Positions 1 to 7,296 of a DNA stretch of 14,101 bases are shown piece by piece; the stretch's first letter is position 1; the number at the start of each line of letters is the position of its first letter. The stretch covers positions 1-14,101 of the forward strand of contig JAKSCN010000086.1 of the NCBI GenBank assembly GCA_022360595.1, written 5' to 3'. Both the position numbers and the translations under genes were made by a program. The DNA comes from Chromatiales bacterium. Its GTDB lineage: Bacteria > Pseudomonadota > Gammaproteobacteria > Chromatiales > Chromatiaceae. The notes beneath the pieces were generated by a model, which saw only the letters and a list, made by a program, of their open reading frames with translations, made no database searches and had not been told where the DNA came from.

Positions 1-1
1 A

Positions 2-61
2 CTCAATTTGATTAAAGCGCTGCGCAATCAGGTGATTCTGGCGCTACGGGCGCGTGCTTAA
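2..61 (+). CDS. 3' end of an unidentified gene (partial)
   Basis: Frame 2 is open from the window edge to a TAA at 59-61 and encodes 19 residues ending in ALRARA. The residues are Leu/Arg/Ala rich and could be a C-terminal helix. The fragment is too short to name a family. It converges on the minus-strand gene ending at 94. That it is a real gene tail is inferred from the codon pattern and from the lack of any competing gene here. Confidence 0.4.
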   Translation, partial: LNLIKALRNQVILALRARA

Positions 62-89
62 GGTGCCTTTCTATTAGCGTCAGGCCCTA

Positions 90-108
90 GCCGCTAATTA
101 TTAGCGGC
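90..108. repeat. Near-perfect palindrome between convergent genes
   Basis: Nine-base arms (GCCGCTAAT and ATTAGCGGC) are separated by a single T. The palindrome covers the last codons and stop of the minus-strand small protein gene and lies 28 bases past the stop of the plus-strand gene. As RNA it can fold from either strand, with a loop of at least three bases once the innermost pairs open. Neither side has a clear T tract, so it may be a weak bidirectional 3' hairpin rather than a standard terminator. Confidence 0.5.
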
Positions 109-297
109 GTCGCTGGATTGCTCACGCCTTTGATCGGTGGCCTTGTCTCTTTCGCTCTTCTTCTCTTCCACCATTTCGATGTACTCCTTAGGTGTTAGGG
201 TGGTGGCCTTCTCCGGCCTCTGCTCGGCATAGTAGTAGGCGTATACCACCGTGCCAACCAACGCGATAAAGACAGGGGAGAAAGGTTTGACTGTCAT
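94..297 (-). CDS. Small single-pass membrane protein, unknown function
   Basis: A 67-residue product with a hydrophobic segment at about residues 6-23, then a highly charged tail (about 25-60, rich in Glu, Lys, Arg and Asp) likely to be helical. A GTG two codons upstream (301-303) would give 69 residues. I prefer the ATG at 297-295 because GAGG lies about 5 nt before it, while the GTG has no good ribosome site. The N-terminus resembles an uncleaved signal anchor with the charged tail on one face of the membrane; the side cannot be told. It lies 133 bases downstream of the HAD phosphatase on the same strand and may be co-transcribed with it. I do not recognise a family. Support is moderate: good start, one clear membrane span, and no competing gene. 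Confidence 0.6.
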   Translation of the reverse strand: MTVKPFSPVFIALVGTVVYAYYYAEQRPEKATTLTPKEYIEMVEEKKSERDKATDQRREQSSDAANN

Positions 298-430
298 CTG
301 CACCTCATTGGGTATGACGGCTCTAACCTTTAGTGTAGTGGCTAGGTGTTGTTAACGCTTATTTGATCATTATGGAAAAGGGAGCGATTTTGTCTCAAAA
401 AAGTGGCTATCAAGTGAGTGTTAGAAGGTT

Positions 431-1087
431 CTAATCCCGTAGAGAGATAATCGGCCAGCCTTGTGTGGTGGCGTGCTCACGCAAGGCTTCATCCGGGTCG
501 ACTGCCACCGGATTCTCCACCTTCTCCAGCAGCGGGATGTCGTTGTGCGAGTCACTGTAGAAAAAGCTGCCCGCCAGATCGGCGTTGTTGTCCGCCATCC
601 ATTGATTGAGTCGGGCCACCTTGCCGCCCTGAAAACTGGGAGTTCCCGCCACTTCGCCGGTGTACTCGCCGTTGACCACTTCGGGATCGGTGGCGATCAG
701 GTGGGTAATACCCAATGCGGTGGCAATGGGTGAGGTGACAAAGGCGTTGGTGGCGGTAATGATCATCAGGGTGTCGCCTTTTGCCTTATGCTCGGCAATC
801 AAAGTCTTGGCCTTGGGAAGTAAAATCGGCTCGATCTTTTCGGCCATGAATTCCGTCCGCCACTGCTGTAGCTGCGCCTGGCTGTTTTCTTTCAATGGTC
901 TCAGTGAGAAGCGGAGAAATTCAAAGATATCCAGACGACCCTCTTTATACTCTTGGTAGAAACGGTCGTTTTCGCGCTCGTAATAGTCGCGGTCAACAAT
1001 GCCTTTCTCCGCCAGGTACACCCCCCAGAGATAGTCGGAGTCGTCAGCCAGGAGGGTGTTGTCGAGATCGAAAATCGCCAGTGCCAA
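431..1087 (-). CDS. HAD superfamily subfamily IB phosphatase
   Basis: A 218-residue cytosolic HAD hydrolase of the SerB-like IB type. Motif I is FDLDNTLL, with nucleophile Asp7 and acid/base Asp9. Motif II is the threonine in ITAT (Thr111). Motif III is Lys156 in QGGKVARL. Motif IV is SDSHND (Asp179, Asp183), which binds Mg2+. Residues 12-90 form the helical cap typical of IB members. Such enzymes hydrolyse phosphomonoesters; the substrate cannot be read from the sequence. A homologue next to rppH-ptsP is known in Pseudomonas, which supports the assignment. The start is TTG (1087-1085) with AAAGGAG six bases upstream, and the protein begins MALAIFDLDN as the family expects. It is divergent from rppH, and a possible extended -10 lies at 1126-1134. 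Confidence 0.9.
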   Translation of the reverse strand: MALAIFDLDNTLLADDSDYLWGVYLAEKGIVDRDYYERENDRFYQEYKEGRLDIFEFLRFSLRPLKENSQAQLQQWRTEFMAEKIEPILLPKAKTLIAEHKAKGDTLMIITATNAFVTSPIATALGITHLIATDPEVVNGEYTGEVAGTPSFQGGKVARLNQWMADNNADLAGSFFYSDSHNDIPLLEKVENPVAVDPDEALREHATTQGWPIISLRD

Positions 1088-1125
1088 GGTTTTCTCCTTT
1101 GATCAGCGCCTTGAGTCAGCGGCCG

Positions 1126-1134
1126 ATTCTATCA
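1126..1134 (-). promoter_or_regulatory. Possible extended -10 promoter for the HAD gene
   Basis: Read on the minus strand the site is TGATAGAAT, a TGn extension plus a hexamer matching TATAAT at 5 of 6 positions. It lies about 38 bases before the TTG start, giving a short leader. There is no good -35 hexamer, which extended -10 promoters can tolerate. Prediction by motif only. Confidence 0.3.
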
Positions 1135-1251
1135 GAAAATCCTGATATTTTTATGCCCCTTCAGTGTTTTGTGGGCACTAAACAGAGGTTGCTCAGGCGG
1201 TGCTGAGTATGGAACAATCGGGCTAATTAATTTTTTGGAACAGGTTTTCCT

Positions 1252-1776
1252 TTGATCGATTCAGAAGGTTTTAGGCCTAATGTCGGTATCATAATTTGCA
1301 ATCATCAGAAGCAGCTGTTTTGGGGTAGGAGAGTAGGTCAGAACGCCTGGCAGTTTCCGCAGGGAGGCATCAAAGAGCAAGAGTCGCCGGAGGAGGCGAT
1401 GTACCGGGAGCTTCAGGAAGAGGTGGGGCTCAAACCTTCACAGGTTGAGATTCTCGGTGTGACTGATGACTGGTTGCGATACCGTTTGCCGAAGCGATAT
1501 ATACGTCACCATTGCCAGCCTTTGTGCATTGGCCAGAAACAGCTCTGGTATCTGCTCAAGGTCCAGTGTGATGAAACCGACTTCTGTCTTGATAGCTCCC
1601 CCAAACCGGAGTTCGATCACTGGCGCTGGGTGAAGTACTGGCACCCACTGCGCGAGGTGGTCTATTTCAAACGTAAGGTTTATACCCGGGCATTGGAGGA
1701 GCTGGCTCCGCTGCTGTTTCCAGAAGGTACGCCTGTGCGTAGCCATACCAACTATCTGCGTCAGAACCGCCGCTGA
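1252..1776 (+). CDS. rppH: RNA pyrophosphohydrolase RppH (Nudix)
   Basis: A 174-residue Nudix hydrolase that removes pyrophosphate from 5'-triphosphorylated mRNA, leaving a 5'-monophosphate that stimulates RNase E decay. The N-terminus (MIDSEGFRPNVGIIICN) closely follows E. coli RppH, which fixes the start at a TTG codon (1252-1254) even though the ribosome site is weak (AGG about six bases upstream). The WQFPQGG signature is at residues 33-39. The Nudix box runs from Gly38 to Leu60, with Glu44 and the metal-binding REXXEE core at Arg52-Glu57. Length matches the family (about 160-176). It is followed by ptsP after 71 bases on the same strand, the arrangement known from Escherichia and Pseudomonas, so the two are probably an operon. 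The leader (1088-1251) is shared with the divergent HAD gene. Confidence 0.96.
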   Translation: MIDSEGFRPNVGIIICNHQKQLFWGRRVGQNAWQFPQGGIKEQESPEEAMYRELQEEVGLKPSQVEILGVTDDWLRYRLPKRYIRHHCQPLCIGQKQLWYLLKVQCDETDFCLDSSPKPEFDHWRWVKYWHPLREVVYFKRKVYTRALEELAPLLFPEGTPVRSHTNYLRQNRR

Positions 1777-1847
1777 ATTTTCCGTCCCGCTTTACGCTGA
1801 TAGATTCCCTCTCAGTGTGTTGTTGGACAGAGGGGATGTGATTAGAG

Positions 1848-4115
1848 ATGCTTGACATACTCCGCCGTATTGTTCAAAAGGTGAACGCTGCACAGGATCT
1901 CGACTGCGCATTGGAGATCATCGTCAAGCAAGTGAAGCGCGCCATCAGCGCTGATGTCTGCTCCGTCTACCTCACCGATATCGATCAGCGCAATCACGTG
2001 CTGATGGCCACTGACGGCCTGCTTCAGGAAGCTGTCGGCAAGGTTAAAATTCCACTGCACCGAGGGCTGATCGGCCTGGTCTGCGAACGTGCCGAACTGC
2101 TCAATCTGGATGACGCCTCCAGCCACCCCCGCTACCTGAGAGTGATTGAGACGGGAGAGGCATCCTACAAAGGTTTCCTGGGTGTGCCGATAATCCAGCA
2201 TCGCAAAGTGCTGGGGGTATTGGTGGTGCGCCAGGAGGCCCCCCGTTGTTTTGGGGATAACGAAGTCACCTTTCTGTTTACCCTGGCGGCTCAGTTGGCC
2301 GGGGCGATTATCCATGCCCAAGCCAGTGGTGAATTGGTGACCCATCAGTCTCAGGCTGAAAAAGCGCCCATTCGCTTTCTGCAGGGGCGCCCCGGTTCGA
2401 CCGGCGTTGCGATTGGCACTGCTGTGGTGGCTTTTCGGCAGGCTGACCTCGATGCAGTGCCGGATCGAAGTTCCACCAATACGGAAGAGGATATCAAAGA
2501 GTTTCATGTCGCTGTCGGGCGGGTGCAGGACGATCTGCGCCAGTTGAAGGAGCGCCTCAGTGATGATATCTCCGCTGAAGACAGAGCCCTGTTTGATGCG
2601 CTGCTGCTGATGCTCAGCGGTGATACCCTGGTGAGCCACACCGTGGATCGCATCAACAAGGGTGAGTGGGTGCAGTCCGCCCTGCATCACACCATTGAAG
2701 AGCATACACGTGCCTTCGACAGCATGGACGATCCTTATCTGCGTGAACGCGGTTCTGATGTGCGTGACCTGGGTCGGCGCATTCTTCACTATCTCCAGAC
2801 AGGTAAGCCGCGCGAGGTCAACTATCCCGATAAAACCATCCTGGTCGGTGATGATGTCAGTGCTGTCGATCTGGCGGAAATCTCCAAGGAGCGCCTGGTT
2901 GGTATCATCTCGGCCAAGGGCTCCAGCTCATCCCATGTAGCCATTCTGGCGCGTGCCATGGGGGTGCCGGCGGTGATGGGGGTCACCGATCTGCCGGCCA
3001 GCCGTGTCGAAGGCTGCGAGGTGATCCTGGATGGTTATCGCGGGCGTGTTTATATAGCACCTGCACCGGCGGTCAAACAGGAGTATGAACGCCTGGCGAA
3101 AGAGGATCAGGAACTCTCCCGGGAGATGGAGGCATTGCGTGGCGAGCCTTCTGAGACCACGGACGGTGTGTTGATGCCGCTCTATCTGAATACCGGACTG
3201 GTCTCCGAGATGAGCACCCTGGGCGCCGATGAAGCTGAAGGGGTGGGGCTCTACCGTACCGAGTTCCCCTTTATGGTGCGCGACCGATTTCCGGGTGAGG
3301 AGGTGCAGATCACCAACTACACCCGTATTCTCGACAGTTTTACACCCCGTCCCGTGGTGTTGCGCACCCTCGATATTGGTGGTGATAAGCCGCTGCCTTA
3401 CTTTCCTATCTCCGAGCCCAATCCATTCCTGGGTTGGCGGGGCATCCGTATTTCACTGGATCATCCGGAGATTTTTCTTACCCAGATCCGCGCCATGCTG
3501 CGCGCCGGTATCGGCCATAATAATCTGCAGATCATGCTACCGATGATCAGTAGCGTACCGGAGGTGGATGAGCTGTTGATGCTTATTCAGCGCGCCCATG
3601 ATGAGCTGATGGAGGAGGGCTATGTAGTCTCCATGCCGCGAGTCGGTGTGATGATCGAAGTCCCGTCAGCGGTCTACCAGATCGAAGAGCTGGCCCGGCG
3701 GGTCGATTTTATCTCCATCGGCACAAATGACCTGACTCAGTATCTATTGGCGGTCGATCGCAATAACGCCTTTGTCGCTGAACTTTACGATGACCTTCAT
3801 CCAGCGGTGCTGCGCGCCCTGGTGCAGATTGTGGATGGTGCGAAAAAATATGGTCGCCCCATCAGCGTCTGCGGTGAGATGGCCGGTAATCCACTGGCTT
3901 GTGTACTGCTGCTTGGGATGGGAGTCGACAGTCTCAGTATGTCCGCCGGCAGTCTGTTAAAAGTGAAGTGGGTGATTCGCAGTTTTAGCCGGACGTTGGC
4001 CAAACAGCACCTCAGGAGCGTGTTGCGCATGGAGGACCCCAAACAGGTGCGAAACTTCATGACCAGTGCGCTGGAAGACATGGGACTTGCTGGGTTGGTG
4101 CGGCCTGGTAAATAA
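1848..4115 (+). CDS. ptsP: PtsP, enzyme I of the nitrogen PTS (GAF-EI-Ntr)
   Basis: A 755-residue phosphoenolpyruvate-protein phosphotransferase that takes phosphate from PEP and passes it to NPr (PtsO) and on to EIIA-Ntr (PtsN). It regulates nitrogen and potassium balance and does not transport sugar. Domains in order: N-terminal GAF sensor (about 5-160), PEP-utiliser N-terminal helical domain (about 175-310), swivelling phosphohistidine domain with the SSSSHVAILARA motif (His363), and the PEP-binding TIM barrel (about 440-710). The barrel carries GVGLYRTEF (465-473), GWRGIR (529-534) and the catalytic CGEMAG (Cys675). The GAF domain distinguishes PtsP from sugar PTS enzyme I; GAF domains of this class sense glutamine in characterised homologues. 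The start MLDILRRIVQKV aligns with E. coli PtsP. The frame is intact and all key residues are present. Cotranscription with rppH is likely. Confidence 0.97.
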   Translation: MLDILRRIVQKVNAAQDLDCALEIIVKQVKRAISADVCSVYLTDIDQRNHVLMATDGLLQEAVGKVKIPLHRGLIGLVCERAELLNLDDASSHPRYLRVIETGEASYKGFLGVPIIQHRKVLGVLVVRQEAPRCFGDNEVTFLFTLAAQLAGAIIHAQASGELVTHQSQAEKAPIRFLQGRPGSTGVAIGTAVVAFRQADLDAVPDRSSTNTEEDIKEFHVAVGRVQDDLRQLKERLSDDISAEDRALFDALLLMLSGDTLVSHTVDRINKGEWVQSALHHTIEEHTRAFDSMDDPYLRERGSDVRDLGRRILHYLQTGKPREVNYPDKTILVGDDVSAVDLAEISKERLVGIISAKGSSSSHVAILARAMGVPAVMGVTDLPASRVEGCEVILDGYRGRVYIAPAPAVKQEYERLAKEDQELSREMEALRGEPSETTDGVLMPLYLNTGLVSEMSTLGADEAEGVGLYRTEFPFMVRDRFPGEEVQITNYTRILDSFTPRPVVLRTLDIGGDKPLPYFPISEPNPFLGWRGIRISLDHPEIFLTQIRAMLRAGIGHNNLQIMLPMISSVPEVDELLMLIQRAHDELMEEGYVVSMPRVGVMIEVPSAVYQIEELARRVDFISIGTNDLTQYLLAVDRNNAFVAELYDDLHPAVLRALVQIVDGAKKYGRPISVCGEMAGNPLACVLLLGMGVDSLSMSAGSLLKVKWVIRSFSRTLAKQHLRSVLRMEDPKQVRNFMTSALEDMGLAGLVRPGK

Positions 4116-4359
4116 TACCCAATTTTCTAGGATTGGTCCCCAGGGCGAATGTAGGGAGTGATGGAGAGCCTATGATACATTCGCGTTTCGACGCGAGGCT
4201 GAAATTAAGATTTTTTCGTGTCAGTACATAATTCAATGATCTGCCACGCTTCTCCCTCGTGATTTCCATCCTGAGTTCGATACTTAATTATGTGCATGTT
4301 GCTTTGCAGAGTTGATCAGAGATTCTTTATCTTGTCTATTGTGGATATGGAGATGTATT
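4116..4359. other. Non-coding gap with competing inverted repeats
   Basis: This 244-base region between ptsP and the orphan membrane protein contains no convincing gene. It is AT-richer than its left neighbour in its second half. It holds two overlapping hairpins (4145-4196), a run of six T at 4212-4217, and an 8-base inverted repeat (ACATAATT at 4226-4233 with AATTATGT at 4286-4293). No clear sigma-70 promoter could be assigned by eye, although the following gene needs one or relies on readthrough from ptsP. Confidence 0.5.
4145..4196 (+). promoter_or_regulatory. Two mutually exclusive RNA hairpins
   Basis: Hairpin A pairs GCGAATGTA (4145-4153) with TACATTCGC (4176-4184), a perfect 9-bp stem with a 22-base loop. 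Hairpin B pairs TCGCGT (4181-4186) with ACGCGA (4191-4196) around a TTCG tetraloop. They share 4181-4184, so both cannot form at once. The nearest T run (4212-4217) starts 15 bases after hairpin B, too far for a normal intrinsic terminator. It may be a ptsP 3' end structure or a leader element of the next gene; the function is inferred. Confidence 0.45.
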
Positions 4360-5040
4360 GTGTGGGATAAAAAAATTAAAGTAGCTATTTTTATTATGCT
4401 TTGTGTCTTGGCGGCGGTGTACCTTTATGCCATGACATTAGGTTCAATTGAACGGGATGTGTTTCTGAAAGAGGCGGGTGTTGTTGAATTTACGACGGCA
4501 GTTGGTTATCTGTTATGTGCGCTGCTAATACTGTATGAAGGTAAGTTGCAGTATTTAAGAAAATATCATTACTTTTTTTTAATTATTGTGCTGTTCGGAT
4601 TGAGGGAGCTGGATTTTCATAAACAGTTCACATCAATGAGCATTTTAAAAAGCAGATTTTACTTGAGCAGTGATGTTCCAGTGATGGAAAAAGTCATAGG
4701 TTTACTCGTTATTCTGTTGTTGATCTATATTGTCTATTCGATAATTAAAAATCATTTTAGTCGGTTTATTGCTGACCTGAAAAAACGATCGATTGTTGCT
4801 ATTGGGGCAGCTAATGCGATTTTGTTTCTGGTTGTATCGAAAGTGATGGATGGTTTGGAACGGAAGTTAAAGCCGGTGGGTGTGGAGTTAAGTGACCGCC
4901 TGGGAGAGTACGTCTTTGCGTTAGAGGAGATATTGGAGCTGGGCATTCCATATATTCTTATGCTCACTTTTTATGCCTATTTTAAACTAGAGCCAGTTAA
5001 TACCAATTTGAGTACCCCTGTTGAGTCTAAGAAAACATGA
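4360..5040 (+). CDS. Orphan integral membrane protein, six predicted helices
   Basis: I do not recognise this family. The frame is open from a TTG at 4312, but I place the start at GTG 4360-4362 because GGAG (4349-4352) lies seven bases upstream and the protein then begins VWDKKIKVAIF, a normal positively charged entry to the first helix. This gives 226 residues. Hydrophobic segments lie near 8-27, 45-60, 70-81, 111-129, 144-160 and 190-208. Polar residues cluster at membrane boundaries: EFTTAVGY before and within helix 2, RELDFHK right after helix 3 (82-88), and EEILELG at the start of helix 6. Such charges suggest a functional site, not a passive anchor. Base composition is near 40 percent GC, lower than the flanking genes, and there is an 8-T run at 4573-4580, so horizontal acquisition is possible. 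It converges with the ABC exporter genes. Confidence 0.75.
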   Translation: MWDKKIKVAIFIMLCVLAAVYLYAMTLGSIERDVFLKEAGVVEFTTAVGYLLCALLILYEGKLQYLRKYHYFFLIIVLFGLRELDFHKQFTSMSILKSRFYLSSDVPVMEKVIGLLVILLLIYIVYSIIKNHFSRFIADLKKRSIVAIGAANAILFLVVSKVMDGLERKLKPVGVELSDRLGEYVFALEEILELGIPYILMLTFYAYFKLEPVNTNLSTPVESKKT

Positions 5041-5121
5041 ACCAAGTGGTGATCACATAGGGGAGCCTCTGAGTTGATGCCGGGTGGAATGGTCAAAGGC
5101 TCTTTCATGCAAGGACATGGT

Positions 5122-6126
5122 TTACTCCCACCGAAAGTTGTAAACCCCAATCGCCATAAACACGATGGTCATGATGACCATCACAATCAGGTTCATGCCG
5201 ATATCGGCCAGTTGAGCTCCGTCGATCATTACCGCCCTTGCCGCATCGATCAAGTGAGTGAGTGGCAGCAGACTCGCCAGGTGCTGAATGAGTGGGTGGG
5301 AGCCCTCCAGTGAGAACCAGACGCCGGAGAGCAGCATCATCGGCCAGCTCAGCAGATTGAGCAGTCCGTTGGCGGTCTCTTCGCTGGAGAGCCGGGCAGC
5401 GACAATCAGGCTGAGACTGATCAGACTCAATGTCCCCAGGATTAGAATCAGCAGCAGGGTGAAGTAGGAGCCGAGCATTCTGAAATCGACAAAGATGTCT
5501 GTGCCGATGTAGACCATGGCGGTGAACAGCAGGATCAGCCAGAGACGCGACAGCACCTGGGCAGAGAGAAACTCAAAAGCACTCAGGGGCGTTGCCTTGA
5601 GGCGTTTGAGTACGCCGTTTTTACGATAGCGCACAATCACATAGCCGATCCCGAAAAGCGCGCTGAACATAACGTTCATGCCGAGAATGCCGGGGATCAG
5701 CCAATCGACATAGCGGATCGCCTCACCACTCACCATCTGTTTGTTGAGATTGGCTGCGTGGCTGCTGATCAGGCGCTCCAGCATGTAGCCCTTGGATGAG
5801 GCTTCATTGATCCAGTACTGTTGGCTGGATGCTTCGATAAGCATGTCGAACTGGTGGCGTTCAACCTTCTTGATGCCGGCGGCAATATCATCAATATTGA
5901 CGAACTCGATGTGCTTCAGGTCGGTGAACGGCTGAATGGCGGCGGGTATATCACCGTCAGCCTTTATTGCCACTTTGAAGAGATCACCATTATCGGTGTT
6001 GAAGGCGAAGGCAAAGCCCATCACCACCAGAATCGGGAAGATCAGGTTCCAGGAGAGGGCGGATTTGTCACGCATGAACTCCATGTTGCGTGCTTTGAGG
6101 ACGGCAAGGAAGCGTTGAAACATCAT
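5122..6126 (-). CDS. ABC-2 type exporter permease
   Basis: A 334-residue inner-membrane permease of the ABC-2 family. Membrane helix 1 is at about 24-42. It is followed by an extracytoplasmic domain of about 100 residues (43-141), then helices near 142-165, 188-207, 220-244, 257-272 and 309-328. A basic coupling segment, YRKNGVLKRLKATP (167-180), lies between helices 2 and 3, as in DrrB-like and YhhJ-like permeases. The LLSGVWFSLE...LPLTHLIDAAR stretch (265-298) is the conserved ABC-2 signature. The gene starts with two ATG codons (6126-6121), four bases after the stop of its ATPase, so the two are translationally linked. Substrates of this class include drugs, polysaccharides and peptides; nothing here selects one. 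It converges on the orphan membrane protein ending at 5040. Confidence 0.9.
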   Translation of the reverse strand: MMFQRFLAVLKARNMEFMRDKSALSWNLIFPILVVMGFAFAFNTDNGDLFKVAIKADGDIPAAIQPFTDLKHIEFVNIDDIAAGIKKVERHQFDMLIEASSQQYWINEASSKGYMLERLISSHAANLNKQMVSGEAIRYVDWLIPGILGMNVMFSALFGIGYVIVRYRKNGVLKRLKATPLSAFEFLSAQVLSRLWLILLFTAMVYIGTDIFVDFRMLGSYFTLLLILILGTLSLISLSLIVAARLSSEETANGLLNLLSWPMMLLSGVWFSLEGSHPLIQHLASLLPLTHLIDAARAVMIDGAQLADIGMNLIVMVIMTIVFMAIGVYNFRWE

Positions 6127-6130
6127 AGTG

Positions 6131-7018
6131 TTATGGTCTTAGGTCGTGTCCGGTCAGCTCCAGGAACAGGTCTTCCAAGGTGGGTTCACGAATCTGTAGA
6201 TGGGTGAGTGGTACCTGTTGTTCCATCAGGATATTGATGGTTGCCTCCACATTGTCGCTGAGGATCTCAAAGTGCCCCTCAACAGATTTTGCCTGCAACT
6301 GCTCGAGCGCCACCTGGTTGCTGTTGAGGTTACTCTTCGGCAGCGTGATAACCGTGTTTTGGAAGTGCTTTCGCAGCAGCTCTTTAGGGGTGCCGCGGGC
6401 GATGATTCTGCCGTTATCCATGATAGCGATCTCATCACACAGCTCGTGGGCCTCTTCCATATAGTGGGTGGTGAGCAGCAGTGTCTTGTCTTCAGCCTTG
6501 ATCTTCCTGAGTAACTCCCAGAAGTTGCGGCGGGACTGTGGGTCGAGGCCGGTGGTGGGCTCATCCAGGAAGATGATATCCGGGTCGTTGATCAGGGCAA
6601 TTGCCAACAGCAGACGCTGCTTCTGGCCACCTGAGAGATGACGGTTGTCACGATCCAGAAACTCACCCAGGGCACACTGTTCAATCAGTTCATCAAGAGG
6701 ACGTGTCTGGGGGTAGAAGTTGGCAAAGAGTGTCAGCGCCTCGCGTACCGTGATGTAGTCCTGCAGGGCGGTGTTCTGAAACATGATGCCCGCGGCGTTG
6801 CGAAACTGCTGGTCGATCGGCTTGCCGAGGTAGCGAATATCGCCGGAGGTGGGGTCGATAATACCCTCCAGCATCTCCACGGTGGTGGTTTTGCCCGCGC
6901 CATTGGGACCGAGCAGGCCAAAACAGATTCCTTTGGGAATCTCAAAGCTGACACCATTGACCGCTTTGACCTGTTTGTACGCTTTGTGGAGGTTGTTAAC
7001 ACTGATTATCGGGTTCAT
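6131..7018 (-). CDS. ABC exporter ATPase subunit
   Basis: A cytosolic nucleotide-binding subunit, 295 residues from the ATG at 7018, which powers the permease encoded immediately downstream. Visible motifs: Walker A GPNGAGKT (37-44), Q-loop Gln81 in MFQNTAL, ABC signature LSGGQ (128-132), Walker B IIFLDEP (148-154, catalytic Glu153) and H-loop His185 in TTHYMEEA. A C-terminal domain of about 70 residues, ending in LTHLQIREPTLEDLFLELTG, is typical of DrrA/CcmA-type ATPases. The frame stays open upstream to an ATG at 7093, but those 25 residues have no ABC character and neither start has a strong ribosome site. MNPIISVNNLHKAYK is the expected family N-terminus, so 7018 is chosen. The pair probably forms a 2+2 exporter. 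Confidence 0.92.
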   Translation of the reverse strand: MNPIISVNNLHKAYKQVKAVNGVSFEIPKGICFGLLGPNGAGKTTTVEMLEGIIDPTSGDIRYLGKPIDQQFRNAAGIMFQNTALQDYITVREALTLFANFYPQTRPLDELIEQCALGEFLDRDNRHLSGGQKQRLLLAIALINDPDIIFLDEPTTGLDPQSRRNFWELLRKIKAEDKTLLLTTHYMEEAHELCDEIAIMDNGRIIARGTPKELLRKHFQNTVITLPKSNLNSNQVALEQLQAKSVEGHFEILSDNVEATINILMEQQVPLTHLQIREPTLEDLFLELTGHDLRP

Positions 7019-7157
7019 GGAAATGCCGCGTGAGTGGTCAGCCGTGATTGTAACGCAACTTAATGATGGAGTGAGCGCCGAGGTTTTCCCCATAAATTGG
7101 TCTATATCAGTAGACTCGTCTATTAGCTGCGATTTTGACTGTGCAGGCGGGAATTTG

Positions 7158-7178
7158 TTCTACAGTATTTATGTAGAA
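7158..7178. promoter_or_regulatory. Operator-like 7-7-7 palindrome upstream of ald
   Basis: Perfect arms TTCTACA and TGTAGAA surround a seven-base AT-rich centre. The symmetry and AT-rich spacer look like the site of a dimeric regulator. It starts 17 bases after a possible -35 hexamer (7135-7140), where a repressor could block RNA polymerase. Lrp/AsnC-family proteins regulate ald in several bacteria, but nothing identifies the regulator here. Confidence 0.4.
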
Positions 7179-7216
7179 TTCTTATACGGGGATCAGGCGT
7201 CATGGTATGTGCGGCT

Positions 7217-7296
7217 GATCGGGCTGGTACCACTCCTACAGGGGTAGCGAAGTAGCGGATCGGCGGGTGTCTCCCTGTAGGGCTGTCACAGTGATC
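7217..7296. repeat. REP-like inverted pair upstream of ald
   Basis: Two inverted elements face each other. CCTACAGGG (7235-7243) pairs exactly with CCCTGTAGG (7273-7281), and each unit ends outward in GATC (7217-7220 and 7293-7296). Read on the minus strand, the left unit begins TGTAGGAGTGG and ends GATCA, closely resembling the REP pattern of TGTAGGAGCGGC, a small inner hairpin, then GATC, known in Pseudomonas and Xanthomonas. It lies 41 bases before the ald start and is probably within its leader. Confidence 0.55.

Noticed and set aside
372..434. Possible 20-codon plus-strand frame (starts MEKGAIL)
   Set aside because: Very short, lacks a clear ribosome site, and overlaps the stop of the HAD gene; no support for expression.
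1130..1151. Hairpin TATCAG/CTGATA followed by T run, terminator-like
   Set aside because: The stem is only six weak pairs and lies between divergent genes, so no plus-strand transcript needs to end there. It overlaps the likely HAD promoter.
1842..2789. Long 315-codon minus-strand open frame inside ptsP
   Set aside because: It lies entirely opposite the conserved ptsP coding frame, and its product shows no domain-like pattern. Long antisense frames are common opposite GC-rich genes.
4057..4269. 70-codon minus-strand frame over the ptsP 3' end and gap
   Set aside because: Half of it is antisense to ptsP, it has no ribosome site, and its product shows no recognisable feature.
5063..5102. GAGCCT/AGGCTC inverted repeat between convergent genes
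   Set aside because: Six pairs with a 28-base loop and no T tract; too weak to call a terminator.
5074..5313. Plus-strand His/Asp-rich open frame (HKHDGHDDHHN)
   Set aside because: It looks like a metal-binding peptide, but it is antisense to the C-terminal helix region of the ABC permease; the histidines come from reversed Met, Val and Ile codons.
7019..7093. 25-codon N-terminal extension of the ABC ATPase from ATG 7093
   Set aside because: The extra residues do not resemble ABC ATPase N-termini and there is no ribosome site before that ATG; the start at 7018 fits the family.
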